DNA from: Bradyrhizobium genomosp. I (2014)
GTDB taxonomy: Bacteria; Pseudomonadota; Alphaproteobacteria; Rhizobiales; Xanthobacteraceae
DNA: 58,494 bases
Direction: 5' to 3'
Assembly: GCF_000261685.1 (NCBI RefSeq)
Contig: NZ_AJQE01000263.1
Location: 1-58,494 of the forward strand
The position numbers and the translations under genes are program-made. A model generated the notes under the pieces. The model had not been told where the DNA came from, did no database searches, and saw nothing but the letters and a program-made list of their open reading frames with translations. Each line of letters starts with the position of its first letter. Position 1 is the stretch's first letter. Shown here piece after piece: positions 29,081-37,252 of this stretch.

Positions 29081-30159
29081 ACGCGCCGACGGGACTTGAT
29101 CTCGCTGCGATCCCGGAGCGCATCCAGTCCGAAGTGCAGCGCGCTATCATGCGCAGCATCAAGGGCGTCGAATATTTCTCGACCGCGGGCCCGTCGCTCG
29201 GCTCGACGCCGAAGGACGTGTTGCATTCGCGCGGCACGATGAGCCTCTACCACTATCGGCCGATGTCGGACGAGATCTACCGCGTGCCGGTGCTGATCGT
29301 GATGGCCACCACCAACCGCGGTTACATCCTCGACCTCGTTCCCGGCCAGAGCTTTATCGAGTTCCTCCTGCGGCGCGGCTACGACGTCTACATGCTGGAC
29401 TGGAGCGCGCCGCGGCCTGAGGAGAAGAACCTGCGCATGGAGGACTATGTCCTCGACTTCATCCCGGACTGTATCCGCCGCGTGCAAGCCGATTCCGGCG
29501 AGCAGGACGTCTCCGTCATCGGCTACTGCTTCGGCGGCGTGCTGTCGCTGCTCTACGGCTCGATCCACAAGGACGGGCCGATGAAGAATCTGATCTGCTT
29601 CACCACGCCGATCGATTTCCGCGAGATGAAGCTGTTCTCGAATTTCTCCGACCGCCGCTATTTCGACGTCGACCGTCTCGTCGACAGCGTCGGAAACGTG
29701 CCGCCGGAGATGATCCTGTCCTCGTTCGAACTGCTGCGCCCGGCCTCGCGCACGGTGAGCCAGATCCAGCTCTGGGAGAACATCTGGAACGACGAGTTCG
29801 TCAAGTCGTACCGCATGTTCGACCGCTGGGCGACCGACACGCTGCCGCTCGCCGGCGAATATTTCCGCGCCATCACCAAGGACCTGATGTGGGACAACAA
29901 GCTGTTCAACGACACCATGTCGGTGGGCGGCCGCGCGGCGAAGCTCGAAAACATCACGGTGCCGATCCTGCATGCGGTCGCCGAGCACGACCACATCGTG
30001 CCCTACGACGCCGCAAAGCATCTGATCGCCAAGATCGGGTCGGCGGACAAGGAAGAGGTGATCCTGAAGGGCGGTCACGTCTCGCTGGTCGCCGGCGCGA
30101 ACGCCGTTAAGCGGCTGTGGCCGAAACTGGATTCCTGGCTGGGAAGGAGATCGACATGA
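29077..30159 (+). CDS. phaC: class III poly(3-hydroxyalkanoate) synthase subunit PhaC
   Basis: A 360-residue polymerase that links 3-hydroxyacyl-CoA into polyester at the surface of storage granules. The lipase-like box has Cys as nucleophile (Cys151 in VIGYCFGGVLS); Asp305 (AEHDHIVP) and His334 (GGHVSLVAG) complete the triad. Spacing and length match class III enzymes, which are much shorter than the ~600-residue class I PhaC. The YMLDWSAPRPEEK block is also conserved. It overlaps phaE upstream and the acetyltransferase gene downstream (ATGA), giving a tight three-gene operon. Confidence 0.92.
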   Translation: MNAPTGLDLAAIPERIQSEVQRAIMRSIKGVEYFSTAGPSLGSTPKDVLHSRGTMSLYHYRPMSDEIYRVPVLIVMATTNRGYILDLVPGQSFIEFLLRRGYDVYMLDWSAPRPEEKNLRMEDYVLDFIPDCIRRVQADSGEQDVSVIGYCFGGVLSLLYGSIHKDGPMKNLICFTTPIDFREMKLFSNFSDRRYFDVDRLVDSVGNVPPEMILSSFELLRPASRTVSQIQLWENIWNDEFVKSYRMFDRWATDTLPLAGEYFRAITKDLMWDNKLFNDTMSVGGRAAKLENITVPILHAVAEHDHIVPYDAAKHLIAKIGSADKEEVILKGGHVSLVAGANAVKRLWPKLDSWLGRRST

Positions 30160-30749
30160 GTGAGCAGCGTTCCTATCCGCGTCACGTCAGGACCGACGCC
30201 GGGGATATCGAGATCCGCTTGATGTCGCCTGCGGATGAGGCCGCGGTGCTGGCCTTCGGCAAGGGCCTGCCGACCCACGATCTGCTGTTCCTGCCGCGCA
30301 ATATCAGCGAGCCGAAGGTGCTGTCGGCCTGGGTCAAGGAGATCGAGCGCGGGGCGATCACGAGCCTGCTCGCGGTGAGAGAGGGCAGGGTCGTCGGTTG
30401 TGGCACGCTGGTACGCGATCCACACTCCTGGTCGCCCCATGTCGGTGAGATCCGCATGGTGGTTTCGCCCGACGTTCGCGGCAAGGGAGTGGGCAAGGCG
30501 CTCTCGCAGGAGACCTTTGCACTCGCGCTCGACGCCGGCCTGGAGAAGCTCTCGGTCCAGATGACCGTCGATCAGCAGGCGGCGATCGCGCTGTTCGAAA
30601 GCCTCGGCTTCAAGGCCGAGGCCTTGCTGCGCGACCATGTCCGGGATGTCGACGGCGAAACCCACGACATCGTCGTGCTCGGCCACAACGTTGCGCAGGT
30701 CCAGGCCCAGATGGAGGCCTATGGGCTGCCGAGCGCTGTCCAGCACTAA
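30156..30749 (+). CDS. GNAT family N-acetyltransferase
   Basis: A 197-residue protein starting MSEQRSYPRHV at ATG 30156, which overlaps the phaC stop and follows AAGGAGA. The GNAT fold is seen from IRLMSPADEAAVLAF to the acetyl-CoA loop VSPDVRGKGVGKALSQE (Q/RxxGxG/A) and the later LFESLGFKAEALL block. The substrate may be a small molecule or a protein amino group. Its fixed place in the PHA synthase operon suggests regulation of granule or acetyl-CoA metabolism, but that is inference. Confidence 0.87.
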   Translation: MSEQRSYPRHVRTDAGDIEIRLMSPADEAAVLAFGKGLPTHDLLFLPRNISEPKVLSAWVKEIERGAITSLLAVREGRVVGCGTLVRDPHSWSPHVGEIRMVVSPDVRGKGVGKALSQETFALALDAGLEKLSVQMTVDQQAAIALFESLGFKAEALLRDHVRDVDGETHDIVVLGHNVAQVQAQMEAYGLPSAVQH

Positions 30750-30847
30750 AGCATGATCCGGAAAAGTGCGCAGCGGTTTTCAGAAAAGATCACGCTTAAA
30801 CAACAACCTAAAGCGCGATGACAATTCATCCTAATCGCAGCGCTTTG
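30750..30847. repeat. interspersed repeat, family D
   Basis: The block begins AAGCATGATCCGGAAAAGTG at the acetyltransferase stop and continues through CAACAACCTAAAGCGCGATG to GCAGCGCTTT. From memory, very similar text occurs many times in Rhizobiales genomes. It contains the pair GATCCGGAAAA/TTTTCAGAAAAGATC and an outer AAAGC/GCTTT. It carries no protein. Confidence 0.65.
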
Positions 30848-30911
30848 GAGGCGCCGTTGAGCACTGAAGGACCGAAGCCCGGACGCCTTCATCGGGGCCC
30901 AATTGGCCAAG

Positions 30912-31008
30912 GAGGCATCATGATGCCTCTCGCTTAAGAATATCACGATTTCGTGATATTGCGATGCAATACGAATATTGCAACGCACAATTTGCCATGT
31001 CATATAAG
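30912..31008. promoter_or_regulatory. palindrome-rich control region of the phasin gene
   Basis: Three symmetric sites lie in a row: a perfect 18-bp palindrome at 30912-30929 (GAGGCATCA/TGATGCCTC), a 22-bp palindrome with a 2-bp centre at 30939-30960 (AATATCACGA/TCGTGATATT), and ATTGC-N3-GCAAT at 30958-30970. The last, and the nearby TTGCAACGCACAA, look like TGC-rich sites bound by PhaR-type PHA regulators. A possible promoter has TTGCAA at 30978-30983 and ATATAAG near 31002-31008. The phasin ATG is at 31077. Confidence 0.6.
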
Positions 31009-31076
31009 CCTTGCCCCGGGCCAATGCGGACGGGGTGAGCCCATAGCTCAGATCAAATGAGGATGGAGAGAACCCC

Positions 31077-31532
31077 ATGACGACCGAAACCAACGCCGCT
31101 TTCGAGGGCTTCAAGGACGCTTTCAAGAACATCCAGAATCTGGAAGTTCCCGAGGCAGCCCGCGAATTCGTCAAGAAGACTGCCAACACTGCCAAGGACC
31201 GTGCCGCCGAGGCTTTTGCCGGCTCCGAGCGGGTGACCGCCGCCGTCGAGAACGCGGTGACCGAATCCGTTGCCGAGGCCGGCAAGATCAGCCGCAACAT
31301 CCAGCAGGCCATCTACGAGGACGCCGAGGCGTTCTTCTCGGGCATCGACAAGCTCGCGTCCGCAAAGTCGATCAGCGAAGCCGTCGAGATCCAGTCGAGC
31401 CTGCTCCGTTCCCGCGGCGAAGTGTTCGTCTCGCGTGCCAAGGCGACCGCCGACTATCTCGGCAAGCTCGCGGCCAACGGTGCGAAGTCCGCTCAGGACA
31501 ATTTCGCCAAGGTCTACAACAAGACCGCCTGA
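31077..31532 (+). CDS. phaP: phasin, PHA granule surface protein
   Basis: A 151-residue, largely helical amphipathic protein of the phasin_2 type. It starts MTTETNAAFEGFKDAFKNIQ and has long Ala/Lys/Glu-rich helices, the SISEAVEIQSSLLRSRGE block and the conserved ATADYLGKLA segment. Phasins coat polyhydroxyalkanoate granules and control their size. GGAGAG precedes the ATG, and a strong terminator follows 30 bp after the stop, so it is a single-gene unit. The palindromes upstream suggest regulated expression tied to polymer synthesis. Confidence 0.9.
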   Translation: MTTETNAAFEGFKDAFKNIQNLEVPEAAREFVKKTANTAKDRAAEAFAGSERVTAAVENAVTESVAEAGKISRNIQQAIYEDAEAFFSGIDKLASAKSISEAVEIQSSLLRSRGEVFVSRAKATADYLGKLAANGAKSAQDNFAKVYNKTA

Positions 31533-31562
31533 TCCGGCGCCTGAGACGAGAAACTGAATTTG

Positions 31563-31589
31563 AGGCCCGCTTCGGCGGGCCTTTTGTTT
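31563..31589 (+). terminator. Rho-independent terminator of the phasin gene
   Basis: Stem AGGCCCGC (31563-31570) with GCGGGCCT (31575-31582), TTCG tetraloop, then a T-rich tail TTTTGTTT. This is a textbook strong terminator. Confidence 0.93.
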
Positions 31590-31603
31590 ATGGCCTCTTG
31601 CGT

Positions 31604-31730
31604 TCCCCGGATGCGGTGCAGCGTGCCGCTCTTGGGGCGTGTGCACTGCTGATCCGGGGTCCATCCTGTTGGCCCGCTGGGTCCCGGCTCTGCGGTGCAT
31701 CGTTGCACGCTGCACCGCGTCCGGGACACG
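31604..31730. repeat. double-hairpin palindromic repeat, family A copy 3
   Basis: Two consecutive hairpins with the family A plan (GGGTCCCGGCTCTGCGG...CCGCGTCCGGGACACG in the right half). The left half is more diverged than in the copies at 7192, 10006 and 55462. It lies between the phasin terminator and the DUF445 gene. Confidence 0.7.
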
Positions 31731-31757
31731 CGGAGACTGACGCGCTAAGTATCCGCC

Positions 31758-33044
31758 ATGAACGCACCCGCCACCTTCTCCTTCGATTCCCCCGGCGATG
31801 CCGAACGCGCGGCCGAACTCCGCCGCGTCAAGGCGCTGGCGACACTGGTGCTGGCGTCGACGCTGGCGCTGTTCGTCGTCGCGAAATGGCTTCTGCCGGT
31901 GCATCCAATGTTCGGCTTCGTCGCAGCCTTCGCGGAAGCTGCGACCATCGGTGGCCTCGCCGACTGGTATGCCGTGGTCGCCCTGTTCAAACGGCCGCTC
32001 GGCCTGCCGATCCCGCACACCGCGATCATCCAGAGCAACCAGGCCCGCATCGCCGACAAGCTCGGCGAGTTCATCCAGGTGCATTTCCTCGAGGCCGGCC
32101 CGGTGGAGGCCAAGCTGAAGGAGATCGATTTCGGCTCCTTCGTCGCCGACTGGCTACGCGACCGCAAACGGAGCAATGATCTCGCGCGCTTCGCGCTGCG
32201 CCTGCTGCCGGAGGCGGTCTCTGCGACGGAAAGCTCCGGCCTGATGACCTTCATCATCCGCCGCATGTCATCGCAGCTCCAGGCGATCGACCTTGCACCG
32301 CTTGCTGCCGGCACTCTGCGCGGCTTCGTGGCGGAGGGGCGCCACCAGATCCTGTTCGACGATTTCCTGCGCGTGCTGCACGAGACGCTGAACCAGAAGG
32401 AGACGATGGCGATGATCCGCGAGAAGGTGCGCGCGGAATTGCCGACCCTGCTCAGGCTCTATCGCGCCGACAAATTCCTGGTGAACAAGATCGTGGCCTC
32501 GGCCACCGCTTTCTTCAACGAGGTGCGCAGCGATCCCAAGCATCCGTTCCGTGGCGAGTTCGACCGCATGGTGCTGAGCTTTGTCGACCGGCTCGGCACC
32601 GACCAGGCCTATATCGATCGTATCGCCGGGCTGAAGCGTGATCTGCTCGCGCGGCCCGAGCTTGCCGATCTCGCCCGCACCGTCTGGGCCAACACGCGCT
32701 CCTTCATCGAGCGCAGTGCGAGCGGCGAGACGCAGGTGCTGCAGCATCACCTCGCCGGCATGTTCGTCGCCGCCGGCGAAGCGCTCGCCGGCGATGCCGA
32801 GCTGCGCGGCGAGATCAACAATGGCCTGGTGACGGTGCTGCGCAGCTTCGTCGCCGACCAGAAGAGCGGCGTCTCCACCTTCATCTCCGATCAGGTCAAG
32901 GCGTGGAATATGACGCAGCTGATTTCGCTGATCGAAATCAACATCGGCCGCGACCTGCAATACATCCGCTTCAACGGCTCGCTGATCGGCGGCCTCGCCG
33001 GCCTGGTGCTTTACTCTGTAGAATTCCTGCTTCGATTGCTGTGA
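31758..33044 (+). CDS. DUF445 family membrane-anchored protein
   Basis: A 428-residue protein. An N-terminal helix (ALATLVLASTLALFVVAKWLL) leads into the DUF445 opening FGFVAAFAEAATIGGLADWY and ALFKRPLGLPIPHTAII. The long middle is helical and soluble, and a last hydrophobic stretch (LIGGLAGLVLYSVEFLLRLL) anchors the C-terminus. The same start-and-end hydrophobic layout and the GxLADWxAVxALF motif are known for the family, which has no established biochemical function. It stands alone between two repeat-bearing gaps. Confidence 0.87.
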   Translation: MNAPATFSFDSPGDAERAAELRRVKALATLVLASTLALFVVAKWLLPVHPMFGFVAAFAEAATIGGLADWYAVVALFKRPLGLPIPHTAIIQSNQARIADKLGEFIQVHFLEAGPVEAKLKEIDFGSFVADWLRDRKRSNDLARFALRLLPEAVSATESSGLMTFIIRRMSSQLQAIDLAPLAAGTLRGFVAEGRHQILFDDFLRVLHETLNQKETMAMIREKVRAELPTLLRLYRADKFLVNKIVASATAFFNEVRSDPKHPFRGEFDRMVLSFVDRLGTDQAYIDRIAGLKRDLLARPELADLARTVWANTRSFIERSASGETQVLQHHLAGMFVAAGEALAGDAELRGEINNGLVTVLRSFVADQKSGVSTFISDQVKAWNMTQLISLIEINIGRDLQYIRFNGSLIGGLAGLVLYSVEFLLRLL

Positions 33045-33234
33045 CTTTTGCGTCACGGCCGCTAGCATTAGCGCGCGAGCCTATTGTCGCCTTGCGTCTC
33101 TCCCGCTTGAATGTCGGGAACCGGCCGCCTAGCTGATTCATGTTGCGCTGCGGAACGATCAAGAAGCCGGCGTATTGGAATTCATGCCCATTGCCGGCAT
33201 CGCGGCCGGTGCCTTCTTCCGAGGGGAAACATTG

Positions 33235-34005
33235 ATGACCGCTACTGCCCAGACGCTGCGTCCGCCGTCCCGTACCCTGATGTTGCTGGAAGGGCGTGCG
33301 ATCCACGAGTTCGGTGCATTTCTCGGCGCGCTGCCGCTCTTGAGCCTCGCGCAGCGCGGCGACGGGCATCCGGTGCTGGTGCTGCCGGGCCTCGTCGCCT
33401 CCGATGCGTCCACGCGCGCGCTGCGCACGTTCCTGACCAGCAAGGGTTATGCGGCGAGTGGCTGGCGCCAGGGCCGCAATTACGGCCTGCGTGAGGGCGT
33501 GCAGCATGCGATGGTCGACCTCGTGCAGGAGCTTAGCGACACGCACGGTCGCAAGATCAGCCTGGTCGGCTGGAGCCTCGGCGGCCTCTATGCGCGTCAG
33601 CTCGCCAAGATGATGCCCGAGCGCGTGCGCCAGGTGATTACGCTCGGCAGCCCCTTCGCGGGCGATCCGCGCTCGACCAACGCCTGGCGCGTCTACGAAT
33701 GGGCGAGCGGCCGCCGCGCCGATGAGGTCGATCCGCAGTTCGGCGGCGAGCTCGCGGCGCCGCCGCCGGTGCCGACCACGGCCATCTTCAGCCGCACCGA
33801 CGGCGTCTGCGCCTGGCAGGGCTGCATCGAGAAGGCGGGCGCGCAGACCGAGAGCATCGAGGTCGAGAGCAGCCATTGCGGCATGGGGCATCATCCTGCG
33901 GTCGTCTATGCCGTGGCCGACCGGCTCGCCCAGAAGGAAGGTCAGTGGCGACCTTTCGACCGCAGCGGCTGGCGCAGTCTCGCCTATCCCGATCCGCATC
34001 GGTAG
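33235..34005 (+). CDS. alpha/beta hydrolase, paralogue of 20047-20847
   Basis: A 256-residue hydrolase with nucleophile Ser114 in LVGWSLGGLYARQ, oxyanion region HPVLVLPGLVASD, TLGSPFAGDPRSTN, and a late SSHCGMGHHP block holding the probable catalytic His. ATG 33235 is chosen because GAGGGGAAA lies just upstream; a TTG 60 bp earlier keeps the frame open but has no good site. It shares the full architecture of the hydrolase at 20047-20847. No partner gene is adjacent; the substrate is unknown. Confidence 0.85.
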   Translation: MTATAQTLRPPSRTLMLLEGRAIHEFGAFLGALPLLSLAQRGDGHPVLVLPGLVASDASTRALRTFLTSKGYAASGWRQGRNYGLREGVQHAMVDLVQELSDTHGRKISLVGWSLGGLYARQLAKMMPERVRQVITLGSPFAGDPRSTNAWRVYEWASGRRADEVDPQFGGELAAPPPVPTTAIFSRTDGVCAWQGCIEKAGAQTESIEVESSHCGMGHHPAVVYAVADRLAQKEGQWRPFDRSGWRSLAYPDPHR

Positions 34006-34014
34006 GCGGCCTGC

Positions 34015-34164
34015 ATGGTTCTCCCGGCGATGCGAAGCATCGTCCGGAGACGCGCGGCCTTGCCGCGCTCCTCACCATGAGGGTTATGAGTAAATGACGC
34101 CGCGCGAAAGCGACTAGACCTCATCCTGAGGAGGCGCGAAGCGCCGTCTCGAAGGATCGAGACC
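34015..34164. repeat. palindromic intergenic repeat, family E
   Basis: Composite of hairpins (CCGGCGATGCGAAGCATCGTCCGG is split here as arms around GCGAAGC; later CCTCATCCTGAGGAGG and GGCGCGAAGCGCC). I recall similar ...CTCACCATGAGG... blocks between genes in Bradyrhizobium genomes. No coding signal is seen. Confidence 0.6.
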
Positions 34165-34173
34165 GGCTCTCGC

Positions 34174-34213
34174 ATTGTCGCTTCCATCCATTGTCGCTTC
34201 CATCCATTGTCGC
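34174..34213. repeat. 16-bp tandem repeat, 2.5 copies
   Basis: ATTGTCGCTTCCATCC occurs at 34174-34189 and 34190-34205, followed by a half copy ATTGTCGC at 34206-34213. It ends 30 bp before the paaX start, so it lies in the paaX 5' region or promoter. Confidence 0.85.
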
Positions 34214-34243
34214 GCCCGCACCAAACGCGCTATGCCATGCCGC

Positions 34244-35110
34244 ATGGCGCATCCGCTCTCCCGCATCATCGACCAGCTCAAGCGCGAGCCGTCGCGCACC
34301 GGCTCCATCGTCATTACCGTGTTCGGCGATGCCATCGTGCCGCGCGGCGGTGTGGTGTGGCTCGGCACGCTGCTGGAATTCTTCGAAAGCCTGGACATCG
34401 ACAGCGGCGTGGTGCGCACCGCGATGTCGCGGCTTGCGGCAGATGGCTGGCTCACACGGGAGAAGGTCGGCCGCAACAGTTTCTATCGGCTGGCCGACAA
34501 GGGACGCCAGACCTTTGAAGCCGCGACGCGCCACATCTACGATCCGCCGCCGTCTGACTGGACCGGGCGGTTCGAGCTGCTGCTGATCGGCAATGGCGAG
34601 GATCGTGATGTCTCGCGCGAAGCGCTCCGCAATGCCGGCTTCGGCAGTCCGCTGCCTGGCGTCTGGGTCGCGCCGTCAGGCGTGCCAGTTCCCGACGAGG
34701 CTGCGGGCGCCATCCGTCTCGAGGTCTCGGCCGAGGATGACAGCGGGCGTCGCTTGCTCAGTGCGAGCTGGCCGCTGGATCGCACCGCGGACGCCTATCT
34801 GAAATTCATGAAGACATTCGAGCCGCTCCGCGCCGCGATCGCGCGCGGCGCGGATTTGTCCGAGGCCGAAGCCTTCACCGCGCGCATCCTGTTGATCCAC
34901 TACTACCGCCGTGTCGTGCTGCGCGATCCATTGCTGCCCGAAACCCTGTTGCCGGCAGATTGGCCGGGCAGGGCGGCGCGGGAGCTCTGTGGCGAAATCT
35001 ATCGCGCACTGCTCGCTCCCTCCGAGCAATGGCTCGATGATCATGGCACCAACGAAAAGGGGCCGTTGCCGCCGGCGCGAAAGCTGCTGGAACGAAGGTT
35101 TGGCACCTGA
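34244..35110 (+). CDS. paaX: PaaX-type repressor of phenylacetate degradation
   Basis: A 288-residue transcription factor. An N-terminal winged-helix domain (IVITVFGDAIVPRGGVVWLG, then SGVVRTAMSRLAADGWLTRE as recognition part) is followed by the PaaX middle domain (FELLLIGNGEDRD) and the C-terminal domain with RILLIHYYRRVVLRDPLLP. In the family, phenylacetyl-CoA is the inducer that releases DNA. It stands directly upstream of paaA in the same direction, 76 bp away, with a candidate operator in between. ATG 34232 is a possible earlier start; 34244 gives the family-like N-terminus. Confidence 0.88.
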   Translation: MAHPLSRIIDQLKREPSRTGSIVITVFGDAIVPRGGVVWLGTLLEFFESLDIDSGVVRTAMSRLAADGWLTREKVGRNSFYRLADKGRQTFEAATRHIYDPPPSDWTGRFELLLIGNGEDRDVSREALRNAGFGSPLPGVWVAPSGVPVPDEAAGAIRLEVSAEDDSGRRLLSASWPLDRTADAYLKFMKTFEPLRAAIARGADLSEAEAFTARILLIHYYRRVVLRDPLLPETLLPADWPGRAARELCGEIYRALLAPSEQWLDDHGTNEKGPLPPARKLLERRFGT

Positions 35111-35118
35111 TCTTTATG

Positions 35119-35159
35119 TTACAGAAATATCTTGCATGATGTAATTTTTGTTATATATT
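35119..35159 (+). promoter_or_regulatory. paaA promoter with candidate PaaX operator
   Basis: An AT-rich island in GC-rich DNA. TTGCAT (35132-35137), a 16-bp spacer and TATATT (35154-35159) form a likely -35/-10 pair. An inverted repeat TTACA-N16-TGTAA (35119-35123 with 35140-35144) overlaps the -35 box, a position suited to repression by the PaaX protein encoded just upstream. Confidence 0.6.
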
Positions 35160-35186
35160 GACTCCCAATAGAATGGGAGGATGCGC

Positions 35187-36179
35187 ATGTACACCCAGGC
35201 GCTGAACACGGCCGAGACCGACGACCGCGGTCTCGAGGATGCGGCCAAGGCTGCGCAGTTCCAGGCCCGCATCGATGCCGAGGAGCGCATCGAGTCGAAC
35301 GACTGGATGCCGGCGGCCTACCGCAAGACGCTCACCCGCCAGATCTCCCAGCACGCCCATTCCGAAATCGTCGGCATGCTGCCCGAAGGCAATTGGATCA
35401 CGCGCGCGCCGACGTTGCGGCGCAAGGCCGCGCTGCTCGCCAAGGTGCAGGACGAGTGCGGCCACGGGCTCTATCTTTACGCCGCTGCCGAGACGCTCGG
35501 CTCCTCGCGCGAGGAACTGGTCGACGCGATGCTTGCGGGCAAAGCCAAGTATTCCTCGATCTTCAACTATCCGACGCTGACCTGGGCCGATATCGGCACC
35601 ATCGGCTGGCTGGTCGATGGCGCCGCGATCATGAACCAGATCCCGCTGTGCCGTTGCTCCTATGGCCCTTATGCACGTGCGATGATCCGGGTCTGCAAGG
35701 AGGAGTCGTTCCACCAGCGCCAGGGTTACGAGATCATGCTGACGCTGTGCCGCGGCTCGGACGAGCAGAAAGCGATGGCGCAGGATGCGTTGAACCGCTG
35801 GTGGTGGCCGGTGCTGATGATGTTCGGACCGCCCGATGCGACCAGCCAGCACAGCGACACCTCGGCGAAATGGAAGATCAAACGCTTCTCCAACGACGAG
35901 CTGCGCCAGAAGTTCGTCGATGCCACCGTGCCGCAGGCGCAATATCTCGGCCTCACCATTCCCGATCCCGGCATGATTCAGGATGCGGACGGGCACTGGC
36001 GCTACAGCGAGATCGACTGGGCCGAGTTCAAGCAGGTGCTCGCCGGCAACGGCCCCTGCAACCGCGACCGCATGGCCGCGCGCCGCAAGGCGCATGCGGA
36101 GGGCGCCTGGGTGCGCGAGGCAGCCGCAGCCTATGCGGCGAGGCGCGCGCAGCGTCAGACCGCACAAGCTGCGGAATAG
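35187..36179 (+). CDS. paaA: phenylacetyl-CoA 1,2-epoxidase catalytic subunit PaaA
   Basis: A 330-residue di-iron oxygenase subunit that epoxidises the ring of phenylacetyl-CoA. The two ExxH iron ligand pairs are visible in [13 protein letters not shown] and [12 protein letters not shown]. The N-terminal [14 protein letters not shown] and the [16 protein letters not shown] blocks are typical. An ATG lies at 35181, but GGGAGG at 35175-35180 abuts it; the ATG at 35187 has proper spacing and the usual MYTQALN start. First gene of the paa operon, it should act with PaaC as scaffold, PaaB and the reductase PaaE. Confidence 0.94.
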   Translation: MYTQALNTAETDDRGLEDAAKAAQFQARIDAEERIESNDWMPAAYRKTLTRQISQHAHSEIVGMLPEGNWITRAPTLRRKAALLAKVQDECGHGLYLYAAAETLGSSREELVDAMLAGKAKYSSIFNYPTLTWADIGTIGWLVDGAAIMNQIPLCRCSYGPYARAMIRVCKEESFHQRQGYEIMLTLCRGSDEQKAMAQDALNRWWWPVLMMFGPPDATSQHSDTSAKWKIKRFSNDELRQKFVDATVPQAQYLGLTIPDPGMIQDADGHWRYSEIDWAEFKQVLAGNGPCNRDRMAARRKAHAEGAWVREAAAAYAARRAQRQTAQAAE

Positions 36180-36188
36180 GAGATCGAT

Positions 36189-36476
36189 ATGGCCACGCCG
36201 AACACGCCGCTGTGGGAAGTCTTCATTCGCAGCCGCAACGGGCTCGCGCACAAGCACGTAGGGTCGCTGCATGCGAGCGATGCCACCATGGCCCTGCAGG
36301 CCGCCCGTGACATCTACACCCGCCGCGGCGAAGGCCTGTCGATCTGGGTGGTGCCGTCGACCGCGATTACCGCGAGCGATCCCGCCGAGAAGGGCATGAT
36401 GTTCGAGCCGGCGGAATCGAAGATCTACCGGCATCCGACGTTCTATGAGGTGCCCGAGGAAGTGGGGCACATGTGA
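36189..36476 (+). CDS. paaB: phenylacetyl-CoA epoxidase subunit PaaB
   Basis: A 95-residue small subunit starting MATPNTPLWEVFIRSRNGL, with the conserved HKHVGSLHASDATMALQAAR and a central GEGLSIWVVPS block. The family bridges epoxidase heterodimers and is needed for full activity. AGGAGA lies 7 nt upstream. It is 9 bp after paaA, and its stop overlaps the paaC start by one base (TGATG). The length matches homologues. Confidence 0.93.
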   Translation: MATPNTPLWEVFIRSRNGLAHKHVGSLHASDATMALQAARDIYTRRGEGLSIWVVPSTAITASDPAEKGMMFEPAESKIYRHPTFYEVPEEVGHM

Positions 36477-37252
36477 TGGCGGTCGCCAACATCCAGGTCT
36501 CCGAGACGCCGCTGGTGCTCTACGCGCTGCGCCGCGCCGACGATGCGCTGATCCTCGGCCATCGGCTGTCGGAATGGTGCGGGCACGCGCCGATGCTGGA
36601 AGAGGACATGGCGCTCTCCAACATCGCGCTCGACCTGATCGGCCAGGCGCGGGAGCTCTACAGCTACGCAGCGAAGGTCGAAGGCAAGGGCAACGACGAG
36701 GACAAGCTCGCCTACCTGCGCGACGTCCGGCAGTACCGAAATCTGCTGCTGCTCGAGCAGCCCAACGGCGACTTTGCCCAGACTTTGGTGCGGCAGTTCT
36801 TCTATTCCGCGTTCGCCGACCTCTATTGGCGTGCGATGATGACCTCGCGTGATGCGACGCTGGCCGCCATTGCCGCCAAGTCGGAGAAGGAGAGCGCCTA
36901 TCATCTGCGCCACGCCTCGGAATGGCTCATCCGGCTCGGCGACGGCACGGAGGAGAGCCATCGACGGGCACAGGACGCGATCGATCATCTCTGGGCCTTC
37001 ACCGGCGAGATGTTTTCGGTCGACGACGGCGAGCGCGGCCTGATCCATGCCGGTATCGCCATTGATCCGGCGAGCTTGCGCGGCCGATGGTTGCAGACGA
37101 TTTCCGATGTCGTCAGCGAGGCCACGCTGGTGCTGCCGCAGAACGAATGGATGCAGCAGGGCGGCCGCGCGGGCCGGCACAGCGAGCATCTCGGGCATCT
37201 CCTGTCCGAGTTGCAATCGATGCAGCGCACCTTCCCGGGGTTGACATGGTGA
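36476..37252 (+). CDS. paaC: phenylacetyl-CoA epoxidase structural subunit PaaC
   Basis: A 258-residue ferritin-like paralogue of PaaA that forms the AC heterodimer but lacks iron-binding function in known enzymes. Landmarks are ALRRADDALILGHRLSEWCG, LSNIALDLIGQARELYSYAA and RHASEWLIRLGDGTEESHRR. ATG 36476 overlaps the paaB stop; a GTG three bases earlier is less likely. Its end overlaps paaD by 7 bp, showing tight coupling. Confidence 0.93.
   Translation: MAVANIQVSETPLVLYALRRADDALILGHRLSEWCGHAPMLEEDMALSNIALDLIGQARELYSYAAKVEGKGNDEDKLAYLRDVRQYRNLLLLEQPNGDFAQTLVRQFFYSAFADLYWRAMMTSRDATLAAIAAKSEKESAYHLRHASEWLIRLGDGTEESHRRAQDAIDHLWAFTGEMFSVDDGERGLIHAGIAIDPASLRGRWLQTISDVVSEATLVLPQNEWMQQGGRAGRHSEHLGHLLSELQSMQRTFPGLTW

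Noticed and set aside
34174..34213. Short tandem repeat as CRISPR or replication iterons
   Set aside because: Units are only 16 bp, directly abutting, 2.5 copies, with no spacers, cas genes, replication gene or DnaA boxes nearby.
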